Assembly: GCA_037693485.1 (NCBI GenBank)
Contig: CM075346.1
Location: forward strand, 95,276,501 to 95,340,500
Source of the DNA: Kitagawia praeruptora
Taxonomy: Eukaryota > Streptophyta > Magnoliopsida > Apiales > Apiaceae
DNA: 64,000 nt
Direction of reading: 5' to 3'
Position 1 is the first letter of the stretch; each line of letters opens with the position of its first letter. The notes under the pieces were generated by a model that was not told the origin of the DNA, searched no databases, and worked only from the letters and a program-made list of their open reading frames with translations. The position numbers and the translations under genes are program-made. Of the stretch, positions 1-10,495 are shown in pieces.

Positions 1-2
1 CC

Positions 3-644
3 TCCCGCAAGCAACTTGCCTCCTTGGCTCAAAAGAAAATGAACGATGCTAACAAATTGATTAAGGCCTACCATAAGTCCGAGGAATTCCTGAGTTTCAT
101 AGATCAACATGACGATGAGGTGCGCCCTTACAACATGTCTGTTGGTTGGGACAAGGCAATCAATGCTGTGAGTATCAAACATCCCTCAGTGGTTACTTCC
201 TCTGATTTTCCTTGCCCTTTCTGGACTGCAAGTGGCGAGAACCGTGCAACTCTTGCTTCTGGATCGGGAACCAAGATTGTTCCTCAAGCATCAGGTTCAG
301 GTTCTAAAGGTAGCCATAGATCGTCGGGACCTCAGAGGCGTCCCCCAGCTGTTAGTCAAAACTCAAGTTCTTCGGGGTCCCGTGGAAAGAAGCCCCCACC
401 TGCCAGGAAAGTTGGAGTTGTTCAACAATCGATCCCAGGCAAGAGGGTGATCCGTAACGAAGACAGTTCGACCACATCCTCCGGAGAGGAGGAAACCGAA
501 GATGTGGAGACTATTGCTCAACCTATGGCGGTTGTTGATCAAGTCGAGGAAGAAACTTCAGGTGAAGAGTCCGGCGAGGAAGAGGATTCAGGTGAGGAGG
601 AGTCGGGCGAGGAGAGCAGCGAGGAAGAATCCCCAGCTAAGTAG
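3..644 (+). CDS. Antisense extra ORF of the Tat element (partial, open at left edge)
   Basis: The frame is open from base 3 to a TAG at 642-644, so the N-terminus lies outside the window. The visible ~213 residues begin with a helical, charged stretch, followed by a basic Ser/Gly/Pro/Arg-rich linker (about residues 85-150) and a very acidic tail of repeated S-G-E-E units. It runs opposite to gag-pol of the host element and lies between the integrase end (1057) and the expected 3' LTR. Several plant Tat elements are known to carry an antisense ORF of unknown function in this place. I infer the same identity from position, strand and the long open frame; I recognise no catalytic motif and assign no function. 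Confidence 0.65.
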   Translation, partial: SRKQLASLAQKKMNDANKLIKAYHKSEEFLSFIDQHDDEVRPYNMSVGWDKAINAVSIKHPSVVTSSDFPCPFWTASGENRATLASGSGTKIVPQASGSGSKGSHRSSGPQRRPPAVSQNSSSSGSRGKKPPPARKVGVVQQSIPGKRVIRNEDSSTTSSGEEETEDVETIAQPMAVVDQVEEETSGEESGEEEDSGEEESGEESSEEESPAK

Positions 645-1056
645 AATGGATTCCCCTATGGCCTTGCACGGCCCTTATCTAGCCGTTTGTGGCTTTATTT
701 CATCAGCTTTCAATTAATGTCCTTCGGGACTTAACTTTTATTCGTGTGTTGTAGCTTGACTTAAACCATGGCCCTTCTGGGCGTTTTATTTATGCATCTG
801 TTTCCTTTATTCATATGCCTATTTACTTTCAGTACTTGATCTTTCCAGACTTGCACTCAACAGGTGCTTGGTACATAAACAAAACATAGAATCATAGAAA
901 GGAAAACAGATTTGCATTAATAACTTGAAAGAGGGTTCAACCCTTACATAGATACTATGGTCCTACTCGGGGTACTTGTCCCTGAAATGGTTTCATCGAA
1001 CCTTATTTCTATTTCTATCAGTAAATAGCTAAAAGCCAAATCCTTACAAGGAAGGC
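645..1056. other. Spacer between integrase stop and antisense ORF
   Basis: This is about 410 bp of mixed composition between two convergent ORFs of the Tat element. It probably holds both 3' untranslated regions. I see no further ORF and no clear polyadenylation signal that I would commit to. Confidence 0.5.
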
Positions 1057-1836
1057 TTATACATAATAAATCTTCAAGTTCAGAGCATGCCAAGTTCGGG
1101 GCACTTCATTCCCATCTAATGTCTCCAACTTGTATGATCCTCGTCCTAGCGTCTTTCTGACTCGGTACGGTCCTTCCCAATTGGGGGCTAATTTCCCTTT
1201 CTGGCCAACTCCAGAAGCCTCAATCTTCCTGAGAACCAAGTCACCTTGCTGAAAGAACCTCTCCTTAACCCTGTGGTTGTAATAGAAAGACGCTTTCTTT
1301 TGATGCTCCACATTTCTGGCGTTTGCCTCGTCCCTGACCTCATCAATCAGATCTAGAGCGAGCCTCATGCCTTCTTCATTAGTCTCAGGTTCATATGCCT
1401 CAACTCGAGGTGATGCCTGCATGATTTCCAGCGGCACAACTGCTTCAGCCCCATAAGCTAGCAGAAACGGGGTTGCTCCTGTAGTCACCTTACAAGTAGT
1501 GTGATAGGCCCAGAGTATAGGCAGCAACTCATCCACCCAGGTGTTCCTCGAGCGTTTGACCCTTTTCTTTAATCCATCCAGGATGATTCGATTGGCCACC
1601 TCGGCCTGCCCATTCGCTTGCGGATGTGCCACTGAGGTAAAACGAAGCTCAATAGCATTTTCCTCACAATACTTCTTGAATTCCTCATTGTTAAACTGTG
1701 TCCCATTATCTGTCACCAGAATTCGCGGGATTCCATACCTACAAATTATGTTCTCCCAAAAGAACTGGGAAACTTGCTTGGTGGTTATCTTGGCTAAAGG
1801 CTTAGCCTCAATCCATTTAGTGAAGTAATCAATGGC
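1057..1836 (-). pseudogene. Integrase, C-terminal part, of the Tat element
   Basis: The translated frame continues upstream of the first ATG-like start to the insertion point at 1836, where it reads A-I-D-Y-F-T-K-W-I-E, the integrase core just after the first catalytic Asp. The second Asp is in V-T-D-N-G-T-Q-F and the Glu in Q-A-N-G-Q-A-E-V. A C-terminal domain follows (K-L-A-P-N-W-E-G-P-Y-R-V) and the protein ends at a stop at 1057. The N-terminal part, with the HHCC zinc finger and first Asp, is at about 10.5-10.8 kb. This stretch has no stop or frameshift; only the insertion at 1837-10495 breaks it. Confidence 0.9.
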
Positions 1837-2086
1837 TGATGTGGTATATTTTTAAGTTCGTTCACAGGGAGGCAGGTTTTATCGATTTTAATTCAATTGT
1901 TTCCGGGACAAAAATATATAATTATGAAAATATTTACTAACTAATTATTTATATTAATTTAACTAATTAATTAAGGGATAAACAATGAATTTAAAATCTA
2001 GGGCAATTAGGTCCACCATGTTTACATAATATCTGGCTTCTAAGCTAAAGCGATCAAAATGGTCATGCAATTTAGAGTTTGTTAAT

Positions 2087-2864
2087 TGTTGATGAGTGGA
2101 TTTCGTAACAACTTTTGAGAGGTTTATGGTGAGTTGTAAAGGCTAACGATCAACTAATCTATGGAGAATGGAGGTTTTTTGTAAGGGTTGAACTGAGCTC
2201 GAGAGCGTTTACAAGAATCTCACGAGTTCCTTTGAGGCTTGTGTCGTGTGTTCTCAAGAATCTCGTAGGTGTATTGCGAGGCTTGTAAAAACATGTTCTC
2301 AAGGTGCCTACGTACCCTTGCTTATATAGGGATCAAGTTCACGTAGTTCTTTTTAGACTAGAAGTCTGGTTAGGCGGCAATAAACTAGGTTCCTAATTCG
2401 TGGGGAACTCCTTTTCTCCAGATTTCAGCCACGAATAGGCGACCTAAGTCGAATAGAACTCGAGTTCTAGTCCGACTAGGAGTATGTTTACAAGTTCTCG
2501 TCCTATTAGATGTATTCAAGGATCATCTGCGCCCAAGGAATACATTCCAATAAGGAGTTGATGTTCATGACTTGCTCCTAAAGAATAGGAGGCTTATAAA
2601 TCTGCTGGAATAAATCTATTTTCGTACAGGAAGCTGTCTCTCAGGAACCTGTCTGCAGGAACCTATTTCTCGGGAAGCTGTCTGCAGGAAGCTGTCTTTC
2701 GGGAAGCTGTCTCTCGGGAACCTGAACCTGTCCAGATCCATTTCACATGCTATTTAGCCCCATTTAACTTAAGGGACCTCAATCATAACCCATATTACTC
2801 ATACGGATTGGATCCTTAAGCCCAATGGGCCTAAATCTAGCCCGTGGAGATTTTGGGCACAACA
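2087..2864 (-). repeat. 3' LTR of the gag-only element
   Basis: This 778-bp LTR starts TGTTGATGAG and ends GGGCACAACA on the plus strand. It contains a run of short imperfect repeats (about 2629-2735) built from CGGGAAGCTGTCT and AGGAACCTGTCT units. Its partner is 8572-9349; I saw differences near 2220 (A against G) and near 2597 (C against T). Confidence 0.93.
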
Positions 2865-2877
2865 ACTACCCCCCGGT
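2865..2877 (-). other. Polypurine tract of the gag-only element
   Basis: On the minus strand ACCGGGGGGTAGT directly precedes the 3' LTR. The tract would prime plus-strand DNA synthesis. Similar motifs recur inside the element near 4342, 6449 and 6997. Confidence 0.7.
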
Positions 2878-2994
2878 TCCTCGAAGTCATAGGGTGCGAG
2901 AGGAACCTAAATAGCCTGATATTTTAAGGTCCAATCCCTTCAGTGCTCCCATGTTTCTTCTGAGTGAACCATGCAGGTCTTTATCTTGTTGCTT

Positions 2995-5590
2995 GAATCG
3001 TGACAAGGGCACAAAGTGAATCCAATTAGGCGCTGAGTGAATCCTTTAACAAGGGCACAAAGCGAATCTAATTGGGCACTGAGTGAACCTTAAGAATGTC
3101 AAGGGAACCAAGTGAATCCAAATAAGGGCATAAAGTGAACCTAATTGGGCGTTATGTGAACCTATGCTGAGGGCACAAAACGAATCCAATAGGGCACTAG
3201 ATGAATCCTTAAAAGGGACAAGGTGAATCTTAAGATTGTCAAGGAACCACATGAATCCAAATAAGGGCATAAAGTGAACCTAGTTGGGCGTTATGTGAAC
3301 CTATGCTAAGGGCACAAAACGAATCCAATAGGGCACTAGATGAATCCTTAAAAGGGCACGAAGTTAACCTTGAAAATCATAACTTGATTGCTCGAGACAT
3401 TGCTTCATCTTCTAAGCTGCTTTTTGCTCTCTCTGTTGTCGATGCTCAGGAACCTTGTGCTTAGGAACCTACGTCTTGGAACCTGGTGCTCAAGAACCTA
3501 TGTCTCGGAACTTGGTTCTCAGGAACCTCTGTACAGGAAACTGTACCTGCATAAATAACAAATGTGTTAGTTTAGGGAGTCTTTCTATAGTTCCCATGTA
3601 CTTCTTACTGTCCTCATTTCTGCTGCTAGGCTAATTCGGGCTCTTCTGCGGAGAGGAAACTGGTTCATTCGTAATCTGCTCAACTACTGGTTCATCAAGA
3701 ATGTCTCGATACTCATAATCTCTTGATTGTCTTCTCAGCTATTGCTCATTTCTCTGCATTTGGTCTTCATATCTAGTACTGGATCTACCTCTTGACTCGT
3801 ACACTACTTGTTGATTGAAACCTACGACTTAATAGGTCTTAAATCTAGCCCATGGTGATTTTGGGCACAATACTAAGAAAACTAGAAAAAATGGATTAGT
3901 AATACGAGCTGAAGAGCTCACATATAAGTGATGCATGTATGCAAGTATGAATGATTATCTACGTTATATATGTCGCTACCTTTTCAAGTGGCATATCAAT
4001 TATCTATTTGACTGATTCAACTAACAAGTTCGAGATCATAAACTAAGCATATACGTTGCGTAAACTGTAAACCTATAGGGCATGATAACATCCTAAGTAC
4101 AAGTTCACATAAATTTCATTTCTAAAAATCATGGAATATGCGCATTTAGAAGCAATATGTATCTAAGCATGACAGAATATAAGCTCTAATTGACAGGAAA
4201 TGCTGCATGATAGTTAAGGATATAAAGACATGAAAGTAGAACTTATCTGTGCTTTATTGTGCCGGTTTGGATTGAGGTTCCGTTACTGAACCTGAAAGAT
4301 GGAAGCTCTTCTCAGTGCAAGCTTACATAGGAGAATTGAGGTACCCCCCGAGCCGTCATGACGTGTGAACCTCCTATTGCTTGTTGAAGCGGCTGGCTGA
4401 AAACTACTTGTTTCGGCTGAATATCACTGAACGTGGAAGTTGTAGCTACAAACTGCGGGTTGGAAATGGGAAGCTGGAAGCTGCTTTATCAAGAACTTAT
4501 TAGTAGTACAGTACCTGTTTCGATCATATACAAGCTTTATAAATGAGGGTATTTATCAATGTATCGCTTTGATGAGGGCACAAGGCGAATCCAATTGAGC
4601 TCTAGGTGAATCCTGGGAAGGGCACTTAGAGAATTCAATTGGGCGCTAAGTGAATCCTTAGTAGGGCATAAGCCGAATCCAGTTGAGCTTTAAGTGAATC
4701 CTGAGAAGGGCACTTAAAGAATTCGACTGGGCATCAAATGAATCCTTTTGGCTTTAGGGAGCACGAAGTGAATCCATCCGGGCTCTAGGTGAATCATGGC
4801 AAGAGCACGAAGAGAATCCGATTGGGCACTAAGTGAATTCCTTTATGGCACCAAGTGAATCCTTATAGGCTCTAAGTGAATCCTGAAGAGGGCACCAAGA
4901 GAATCTATAGGGCACATGATGAATCATTTCAAATTCTAGGGGCACCAAGTGAATCCGTAAGGGCACTAGGTGAATTCCTTCAAATGCTAGGGGCACCAAG
5001 TGAATCCGTAAGGGCACAAGGTGAATCCCTTTGAAGGCTTTTCAAATACAGGCGAACTCTAGGTTAGGTTACCCATGCTCAGGTTCCCAAAACCCTTAAC
5101 TAGGAGCCCACATGGTTATGGGACTTTTGAATGTGTGCCTACGATTCATAGTGCTTTTCGAGAAGAATCTTTCATGCTTGCACGTCTTTTCTGGCTATCG
5201 AGTGTCTGTAGCTAACAAGGCTTTTCAAGGTGAATCTTTCTGGGCTCTCTGCAAATCCTTGTAAGGGCATAAAGTGAATCCAACTGGTTGTTTATGTGAA
5301 CCTCTGCTTAGGACAAAAACCGTAACCAATTGGGCACCAAATGAATCCCTAAAAGGGTACAAAGAGAATCCATTAAGATACCAAACAAATGCGCGTGGAT
5401 GCATGAAGCACCAAGTGAATCCTTTTGGGCTCTAAGTGAACCTATACGGGCAAATAGAGAATCCATAAGGGCACCTGGTGAATACATGAAAATTCTTGGG
5501 GAACCTAATGAATCCTTCTGGGCTCTAAGTGAATCCTTGAATGGAGCACAAAGAGAATCCAGAAGGGCACTAGATTAATCCTCTAATTCA
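2995..5590. repeat. Degenerate tandem repeat array of ~20-bp units
   Basis: Roughly fifty copies by eye of a unit like GGGCACNAAGTGAATCC alternate with GGGCNCTAAGTGAATCC, in three blocks (about 2995-3370, 4560-5040, 5220-5590). Within the first block a ~130-bp segment is itself duplicated (about 3093-3220 and 3232-3355). The minus strand of short open stretches (for example 4829-5017) spells recurring I-H-L-V-P-L, but stops are frequent, so I do not call a protein. The array occupies the space where pol would be. Between blocks (3371-4559, 5041-5219) the DNA is AT-rich and non-coding, with AGGAACCT-type motifs near 3440-3550. Confidence 0.85.
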
Positions 5591-7080
5591 TAGCTCTTGC
5601 TATAAGTACATTTTCTACTATTCAGGTATCGGCTGGCTGAGAACTTCATGCAAGAAGTTGTTAATCAGAAACTAACAATTGGCTTCTAACAAATGTCAAT
5701 GAACCTGGAAGCTGTTACATACAAGCTTCAGGTATATAATAATGAACCTGCAAGATGTCAGTTACAAGAAAATAACGAGTAATCCACTAGACACATATAA
5801 ATGCAACTAGACCTAGAAGCTGTTACCTATGAGCTTCAGGTGAGTAACACAAAACCTGTTAACTAAAGGTAAATACATGGAATCTGTAAGCTACAAGTAA
5901 ATATCAAGGAACCTGCGAGGTGCATGTAAATATCAAGGAACTTACGAGATGCAGGTGAATACCAAAGAACATGTAATGTGTTAGGCACATGTGCATTCTA
6001 ACATCTAGAAACATAATCAAGACATAATCGTAACTTAATCGCACATAAGACCACAATAGCATAGATGTTTAAGCATGCTTTATGTATAGTAAGAGTTTGT
6101 TGTGCGTACCTGGGAGGTTTTCTACGAATATGTGAGCATAAAATAAGAGGTATCACCTGGATCTTTCTGTAGACTGATCATATGTGAAGTGGAAGCCTCA
6201 GTTAAGATTCGAAAGCTCATTGACGTGTTCATGATGCAAACATGCTGCTCTTCAAGATACTAAACCAAATCAATCCTCAAAGTTCCTGAACCAAATATGA
6301 GCTACGAGGTTTCTAAACTGCATCCTAGCCATGAGGTTCCTGAACCAAATCGTGAGCTTCTTGGACCTGACGGTGAGGTTCTTGACCTAAATTCTCAAAA
6401 TTCTGAAATCCTCAATTTTCAAAGTACCATGTGCTATAGTAATTATACTACCCCCCAGTTCTTCAGGGAAGCTTGTCTTTGATGAAGAACTAACTCCGGG
6501 AAGCTTCACAATTCTTGATAATCTCTAATAAGTCATTGAATATTCATCCATGAAGTTGAGTACTGTGTGTTTTCTTCAAGATGCTCATATCAGATTCTTG
6601 TAGCTACTCTTCATGATCTCGAACTATGCCAAATTTTCCTTAACACTCGAATAGATACTATAATTTCTTCACATCATTCCTGCTCGTAGCTTTAACATGT
6701 CTTCTTTTTTCTTCTTTAACCTCTTACGAAACACGCTGAGAATGAACCTCTATATCTAATACAATTATCCCAATACAGCACCTCTAAGCTTACGCGAGCT
6801 AACTCATTGTAAGAAACAAGAGATGCTTAAAGAGATTACTCATGAGGTATTTCTAGCAACTCACTGACTTACATTCCTTGTTTTATAAGCTAAATATAGG
6901 CTCATGTATGACGTAATACAAGGAAAATAACTTACTCATAATTTCGTTGAAAACCACTCGAAAGAAATAAGTTTTCTTGCTAGGGAGGTATGCATGCACT
7001 ACCCCCCAGTTCTAAGAAAGAAATACATATATAAATAAAGGTCTCTCAACTCTACTTTAAAGAAGCTTTCAAACTTTCAA
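5591..7080. other. Non-coding part of the gag-only element
   Basis: About 1.5 kb between the repeat array and the gag stop. It holds scattered AACCTG and AAGCTGTTAC motifs and two copies of ACTACCCCCCAGTTCT (near 6449 and 6997), which on the other strand look like polypurine tracts. I see no pol-like reading frame on either strand. Confidence 0.6.
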
Positions 7081-8571
7081 TTACTGGTCACCTCGGGCTA
7101 TCCATTCCACGAGCTTCCCAGCTTTAATCAAATCCTCAATTTGGTCTTTCAGTGCTCTACATTCGGAAGTATCATGGCAATTATCTTCATGGAAGTCACA
7201 ATATTTCTTCAGATCTTTCCTTGCTCCTATAGGTAAAGGTGCGGGCTTTGCGAATATTCCTTCTTTCCCATAAACCGTGAAGATGTGGTCCACTGGAGCG
7301 ACCAAAGAGGTATAATTGTTGCGCTTTGTCTTCAAATTTGCTTTACTTCTTTTGGAGGAAGTTCGATCCCCAATAAAATATGCTTGCGGGCTTGGAGACC
7401 TCTCTCGCTTGCTTCCTTTGTGACTAGCTTCGTCTCCAAGATCTTCTGTTTCTCTCAACTTCAACAAGGATTCTTCCACACACTTATATAATTCAGCTTG
7501 TTTGTAGAAATCAGCCAGTGTACCAGGTTCACGTACTTGTAACTCCTTCCAGAAGTCTGAACCAGCTCTAACTCCAGCAATCATGAAGCTCATAATGACC
7601 TCGTCAGGAGCTTTCTTAACTTTTGGAACCTCTGCATTAAAACGTTTGAGGTACTCTGTCAAGGTCTCATCTGCTCTCTGCTTGATGTTGGCCAAGGTGT
7701 TGGTTGGGGGTGCAAAAGCGACGGAAGCTCTAAAATGAGTAACGAAGAGCTTCCCCATATTTTCCCAAGAATCTATAGAATCTGATGGTAACCTCTTAAA
7801 CCACTGATGAGCTCCACCATGAAAGGTTGCAGCCAATAATCTACACCTTGTTGGCTCCTTAACTTGATAAACATCCATCTCGGTATTGAAACGACCCAGA
7901 TACTCCACAGGATCCGTAGTACCATCAAATTTAAACTCGTTTGACATACGATAAGATTTAGGTAACGGGGATTTTCTAACCTTCTTAGTGAATGGAGATG
8001 AGATCATCGCACCTATTATTGACTGCTTTTCTTCCTTGAGTTTCACTAGAATCTTCTTGATGTCTTCAGCATTCAAATCACCAGCTCCACCGTCCTTTGC
8101 TTCCTTATCTTTATCATCGGCTTCCTGTGAATCTGCTATACACGAATCGTTCGCGATCTCGACTGAACTTGAATCATCTTTAATTATCTCGATGGAAGGT
8201 TCCTTAATAGGAGGTTGTTTATCCTTGGGTTCACCATCTTCTTCACCTTCAGTATCTTTCTTTGAGTCTTCGATCTCTTCCTCAGCCTTTTCTTCACGTT
8301 CTTCTTCATCGCCTAACTGCTTGGGATTAATCTTAGCTTTTTTATCCTTCTTACCAGCTGCTAACTTCGACTTCTTCTTCTTCGGTGTTATTTGTTCGAG
8401 GGTTATGAGTCTATCTTCAATCGACTTTAGATGCTCTAGGACGTCAGCAGAAGTAATCTTCTTTGCTTTCGGTGTTTGATCTTTCTCTACAGATTGCGTT
8501 GCTTCGCTATCAGAACTGCCTGCCTTCTTTCCACTCTTAAGATAATAACTCTGCCCTCCTTCTAGCGCCAA
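7081..8571 (-). CDS. Gag polyprotein of the gag-only element
   Basis: The open frame gives up to 496 residues. It opens at a TTG inside the PBS, so translation probably begins further in, and I cannot fix the start. The first ~200 residues are highly charged (Lys/Glu-rich, likely coiled). The retrotransposon gag domain spans about residues 205-370 (F-D-G-T-T-D-P-V-E-Y-L, H-Q-W-F-K-R-L-P, L-T-E-Y-L-K-R-F). A zinc-knuckle-like C-D-F-H-E-D-N-C-H-D-T-S-E-C motif lies near the end, similar to the knuckle of the Tat gag at 22.6-24.5 kb. Gag would form the cytoplasmic particle packaging the RNA. The frame is intact and the protein may still be made. No protease or pol follows. Confidence 0.85.
   Translation of the reverse strand: MALEGGQSYYLKSGKKAGSSDSEATQSVEKDQTPKAKKITSADVLEHLKSIEDRLITLEQITPKKKKSKLAAGKKDKKAKINPKQLGDEEEREEKAEEEIEDSKKDTEGEEDGEPKDKQPPIKEPSIEIIKDDSSSVEIANDSCIADSQEADDKDKEAKDGGAGDLNAEDIKKILVKLKEEKQSIIGAMISSPFTKKVRKSPLPKSYRMSNEFKFDGTTDPVEYLGRFNTEMDVYQVKEPTRCRLLAATFHGGAHQWFKRLPSDSIDSWENMGKLFVTHFRASVAFAPPTNTLANIKQRADETLTEYLKRFNAEVPKVKKAPDEVIMSFMIAGVRAGSDFWKELQVREPGTLADFYKQAELYKCVEESLLKLRETEDLGDEASHKGSKRERSPSPQAYFIGDRTSSKRSKANLKTKRNNYTSLVAPVDHIFTVYGKEGIFAKPAPLPIGARKDLKKYCDFHEDNCHDTSECRALKDQIEDLIKAGKLVEWIARGDQ
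8554..8570 (-). other. Primer binding site of the gag-only element
   Basis: TGGCGCTAGAAGGAGGG on the minus strand lies one base after the end of the 5' LTR, where the tRNA primer site is expected. I do not assign the tRNA. Confidence 0.65.
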
Positions 8572-9349
8572 TGTTGATGAGTGGATTTCGTAACAACTTT
8601 TGAGAGGTTTATGGTGAGTTGTAAAGGCTAACGATCAACTAATCTATGGAGAATGGAGGTTTTTTGTAAGGGTTGAACTGAGCTCGAGAGCGTTTACAAG
8701 AATCTCGCGAGTTCCTTTGAGGCTTGTGTCGTGTGTTCTCAAGAATCTCGTAGGTGTATTGCGAGGCTTGTAAAAACATGTTCTCAAGGTGCCTACGTAC
8801 CCTTGCTTATATAGGGATCAAGTTCACGTAGTTCTTTTTAGACTAGAAGTCTGGTTAGGCGGCAATAAACTAGGTTCCTAATTCGTGGGGAACTCCTTTT
8901 CTCCAGATTTCAGCCACGAATAGGCGACCTAAGTCGAATAGAACTCGAGTTCTAGTCCGACTAGGAGTATGTTTACAAGTTCTCGTCCTATTAGATGTAT
9001 TCAAGGATCATCTGCGCCCAAGGAATACATTCCAATAAGGAGTTGATGTTCATGACTTGCTCCTAAAGAATAGGAGGTTTATAAATCTGCTGGAATAAAT
9101 CTATTTTCGTACAGGAAGCTGTCTCTCAGGAACCTGTCTGCAGGAACCTATTTCTCGGGAAGCTGTCTGCAGGAAGCTGTCTTTCGGGAAGCTGTCTCTC
9201 GGGAACCTGAACCTGTCCAGATCCATTTCACATGCTATTTAGCCCCATTTAACTTAAGGGACCTCAATCATAACCCATATTACTCATACGGATTGGATCC
9301 TTAAGCCCAATGGGCCTAAATCTAGCCCGTGGAGATTTTGGGCACAACA
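8572..9349 (-). repeat. 5' LTR of the gag-only element
   Basis: This 778-bp copy matches 2087-2864 almost exactly, including the internal short repeats (about 9114-9220). On the minus strand it is upstream of gag, so it would hold the promoter. It is followed on the plus strand by the TTAAT target duplication and then the rest of the host LTR. Confidence 0.93.
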
Positions 9350-9354
9350 TTAAT

Positions 9355-10495
9355 CTCTCTCAAGTATCAATATTCCCGAAACGTGCTTACACATATAATC
9401 ACTTTTAGTAATTTAATTAATCGGGTAATTAGAACATGTGTTAATCTCTCTCAAGTATTAACGCTCTCGGAAATTCAATTATGCTCTCGCAATAAAATTC
9501 AATTCCGCTAATCGTATGTGTGTCTCTAGTGAGTAAAATCTCTCGATCTATTATCCCTATTTGCATATAATTAATCTGTGATATTGGCCACTAACACAAA
9601 TTAAATATCAAAACATAATCGATTAGAATTTACCATAATCAATCAAACCACTATAAAAATCATACCAGAATTATCATGCAAACATGGCTTCCCTTTATGC
9701 CCTAGAACAAACTACTCACTAATATAAAAATTAAGAACAACTAAAATTATATAACAATCCATAATTAATAAACAAGATAAAATAGAAAATACCTTACATT
9801 AAGCCAAAGAAAGTGTACATAAAAGAGAAGAAAATCAAGCTCCTAGCTCCAAAATTGTACTAGCCGAATGATATAGAATATGTATACGTACTTGATGTTT
9901 TAAAAGTAAGGAAAGGAAAGCAAAAGCAAAAAATGATTCCAAGCAAAAAAAAGATGTCCCCTTATTTGTCTTCCGTGAATGTTTTTATAGGCTAGCCTTC
10001 AGTCAGTCTTAGTAAACAATAGCTGCTTCAACTTGTCTGCTTCATTTTGTCTTCCGTGAATGATGCTTGATTTTTCAAAAGTAAACATTGGCTGCTTCTT
10101 AAAAAAAAAGAAAGTCTTCTATCATCACTTCCGTGAATGGTGGAAGCAGTTGACAATTCAGATGTGTCTTAAAGGGGTATTTATAGATGAGAATTAGGGT
10201 TTTGGGGGTGTGTTTGAAATATTTCTTTTTGCTCCAAACTCCTAATTCTTTTTCTTCTTTTTTTTTTCTTTTATTTCTTCTTTGCACTTTATTTTGTTAT
10301 TTCTTTATTTTTCCGAATTTCTTTCGATTTTAGCTCCAAAACAGCTCTTTAAGCCCAAATTCTTCCAAACTTAGAAATTCTTGCCTTCCTGCAATAAAAC
10401 ATCAAAATTTATTAAATAATATTCAAATCAATGCAAAATGCAATTAAATACGGGAATAAAATCATCTAAAATATATATAAAAATATATCCTATCA
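9355..10495. repeat. Second part of the probable solo LTR
   Basis: This is the continuation of 1837-2086 after the gag-only element. It is AT-rich, with repeated TTAATCTCTCTCAAGTAT motifs near 9350 and 9437 and a duplicated CTTCCGTGAATG motif (near 9969, 10049 and 10127). No coding region was seen. It ends TATCA at 10495 followed by the ATGGC duplication. Confidence 0.6.

Larger units (their letters stand above)
2087..9349 (-). mobile_element. Gag-only (TR-GAG-like) non-autonomous LTR retrotransposon
   Basis: Two 778-bp LTRs (2087-2864 and 8572-9349) differ at about two positions by eye. TTAAT flanks the whole element (2082-2086 and 9350-9354). On the minus strand a PBS-like motif follows the 5' LTR, then a gag-type ORF, then about 4.2 kb with no pol domain, then a purine tract next to the 3' LTR. 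LTR elements that keep only gag have been described in plants as TR-GAG elements. The gag is Tat-like, so it probably depends on a Tat relative for enzymes. The 7.26-kb length is kept up by short tandem repeats instead of pol. Confidence 0.88.
1837..10495. mobile_element. Probable solo LTR (about 1.4 kb without its own insertion) inside the Tat integrase
   Basis: The insert is bounded by ATGGC duplications (1832-1836 and 10496-10500), starts TG and ends CA, as for an LTR. After removing the nested element at 2087-9349 and one TTAAT copy, about 1.39 kb of AT-rich, non-coding sequence remains (1837-2086 and 9355-10495). The two ends form an unusually long imperfect inverted repeat: TGATGTGGTATATTTTTA against TGATAGGATATATTTTTA read inward, 15 of 18 matching. 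No second LTR, PBS or coding region was found, so a solo LTR left by recombination is the simplest reading. A non-autonomous DNA element with a 5-bp TSD is the alternative. Family unknown. Confidence 0.6.

Noticed and set aside
4829..5017. I-H-L-V-P-L repeat ORF as a gene
   Set aside because: Short, no start context, and the same array is full of stops on both sides; treated as a by-product of the repeat.
7988..8479. 163-residue plus-strand ORF opposite gag
   Set aside because: Antisense shadow of the charged gag N-terminus; Ser-rich composition mirrors Lys/Glu codons.
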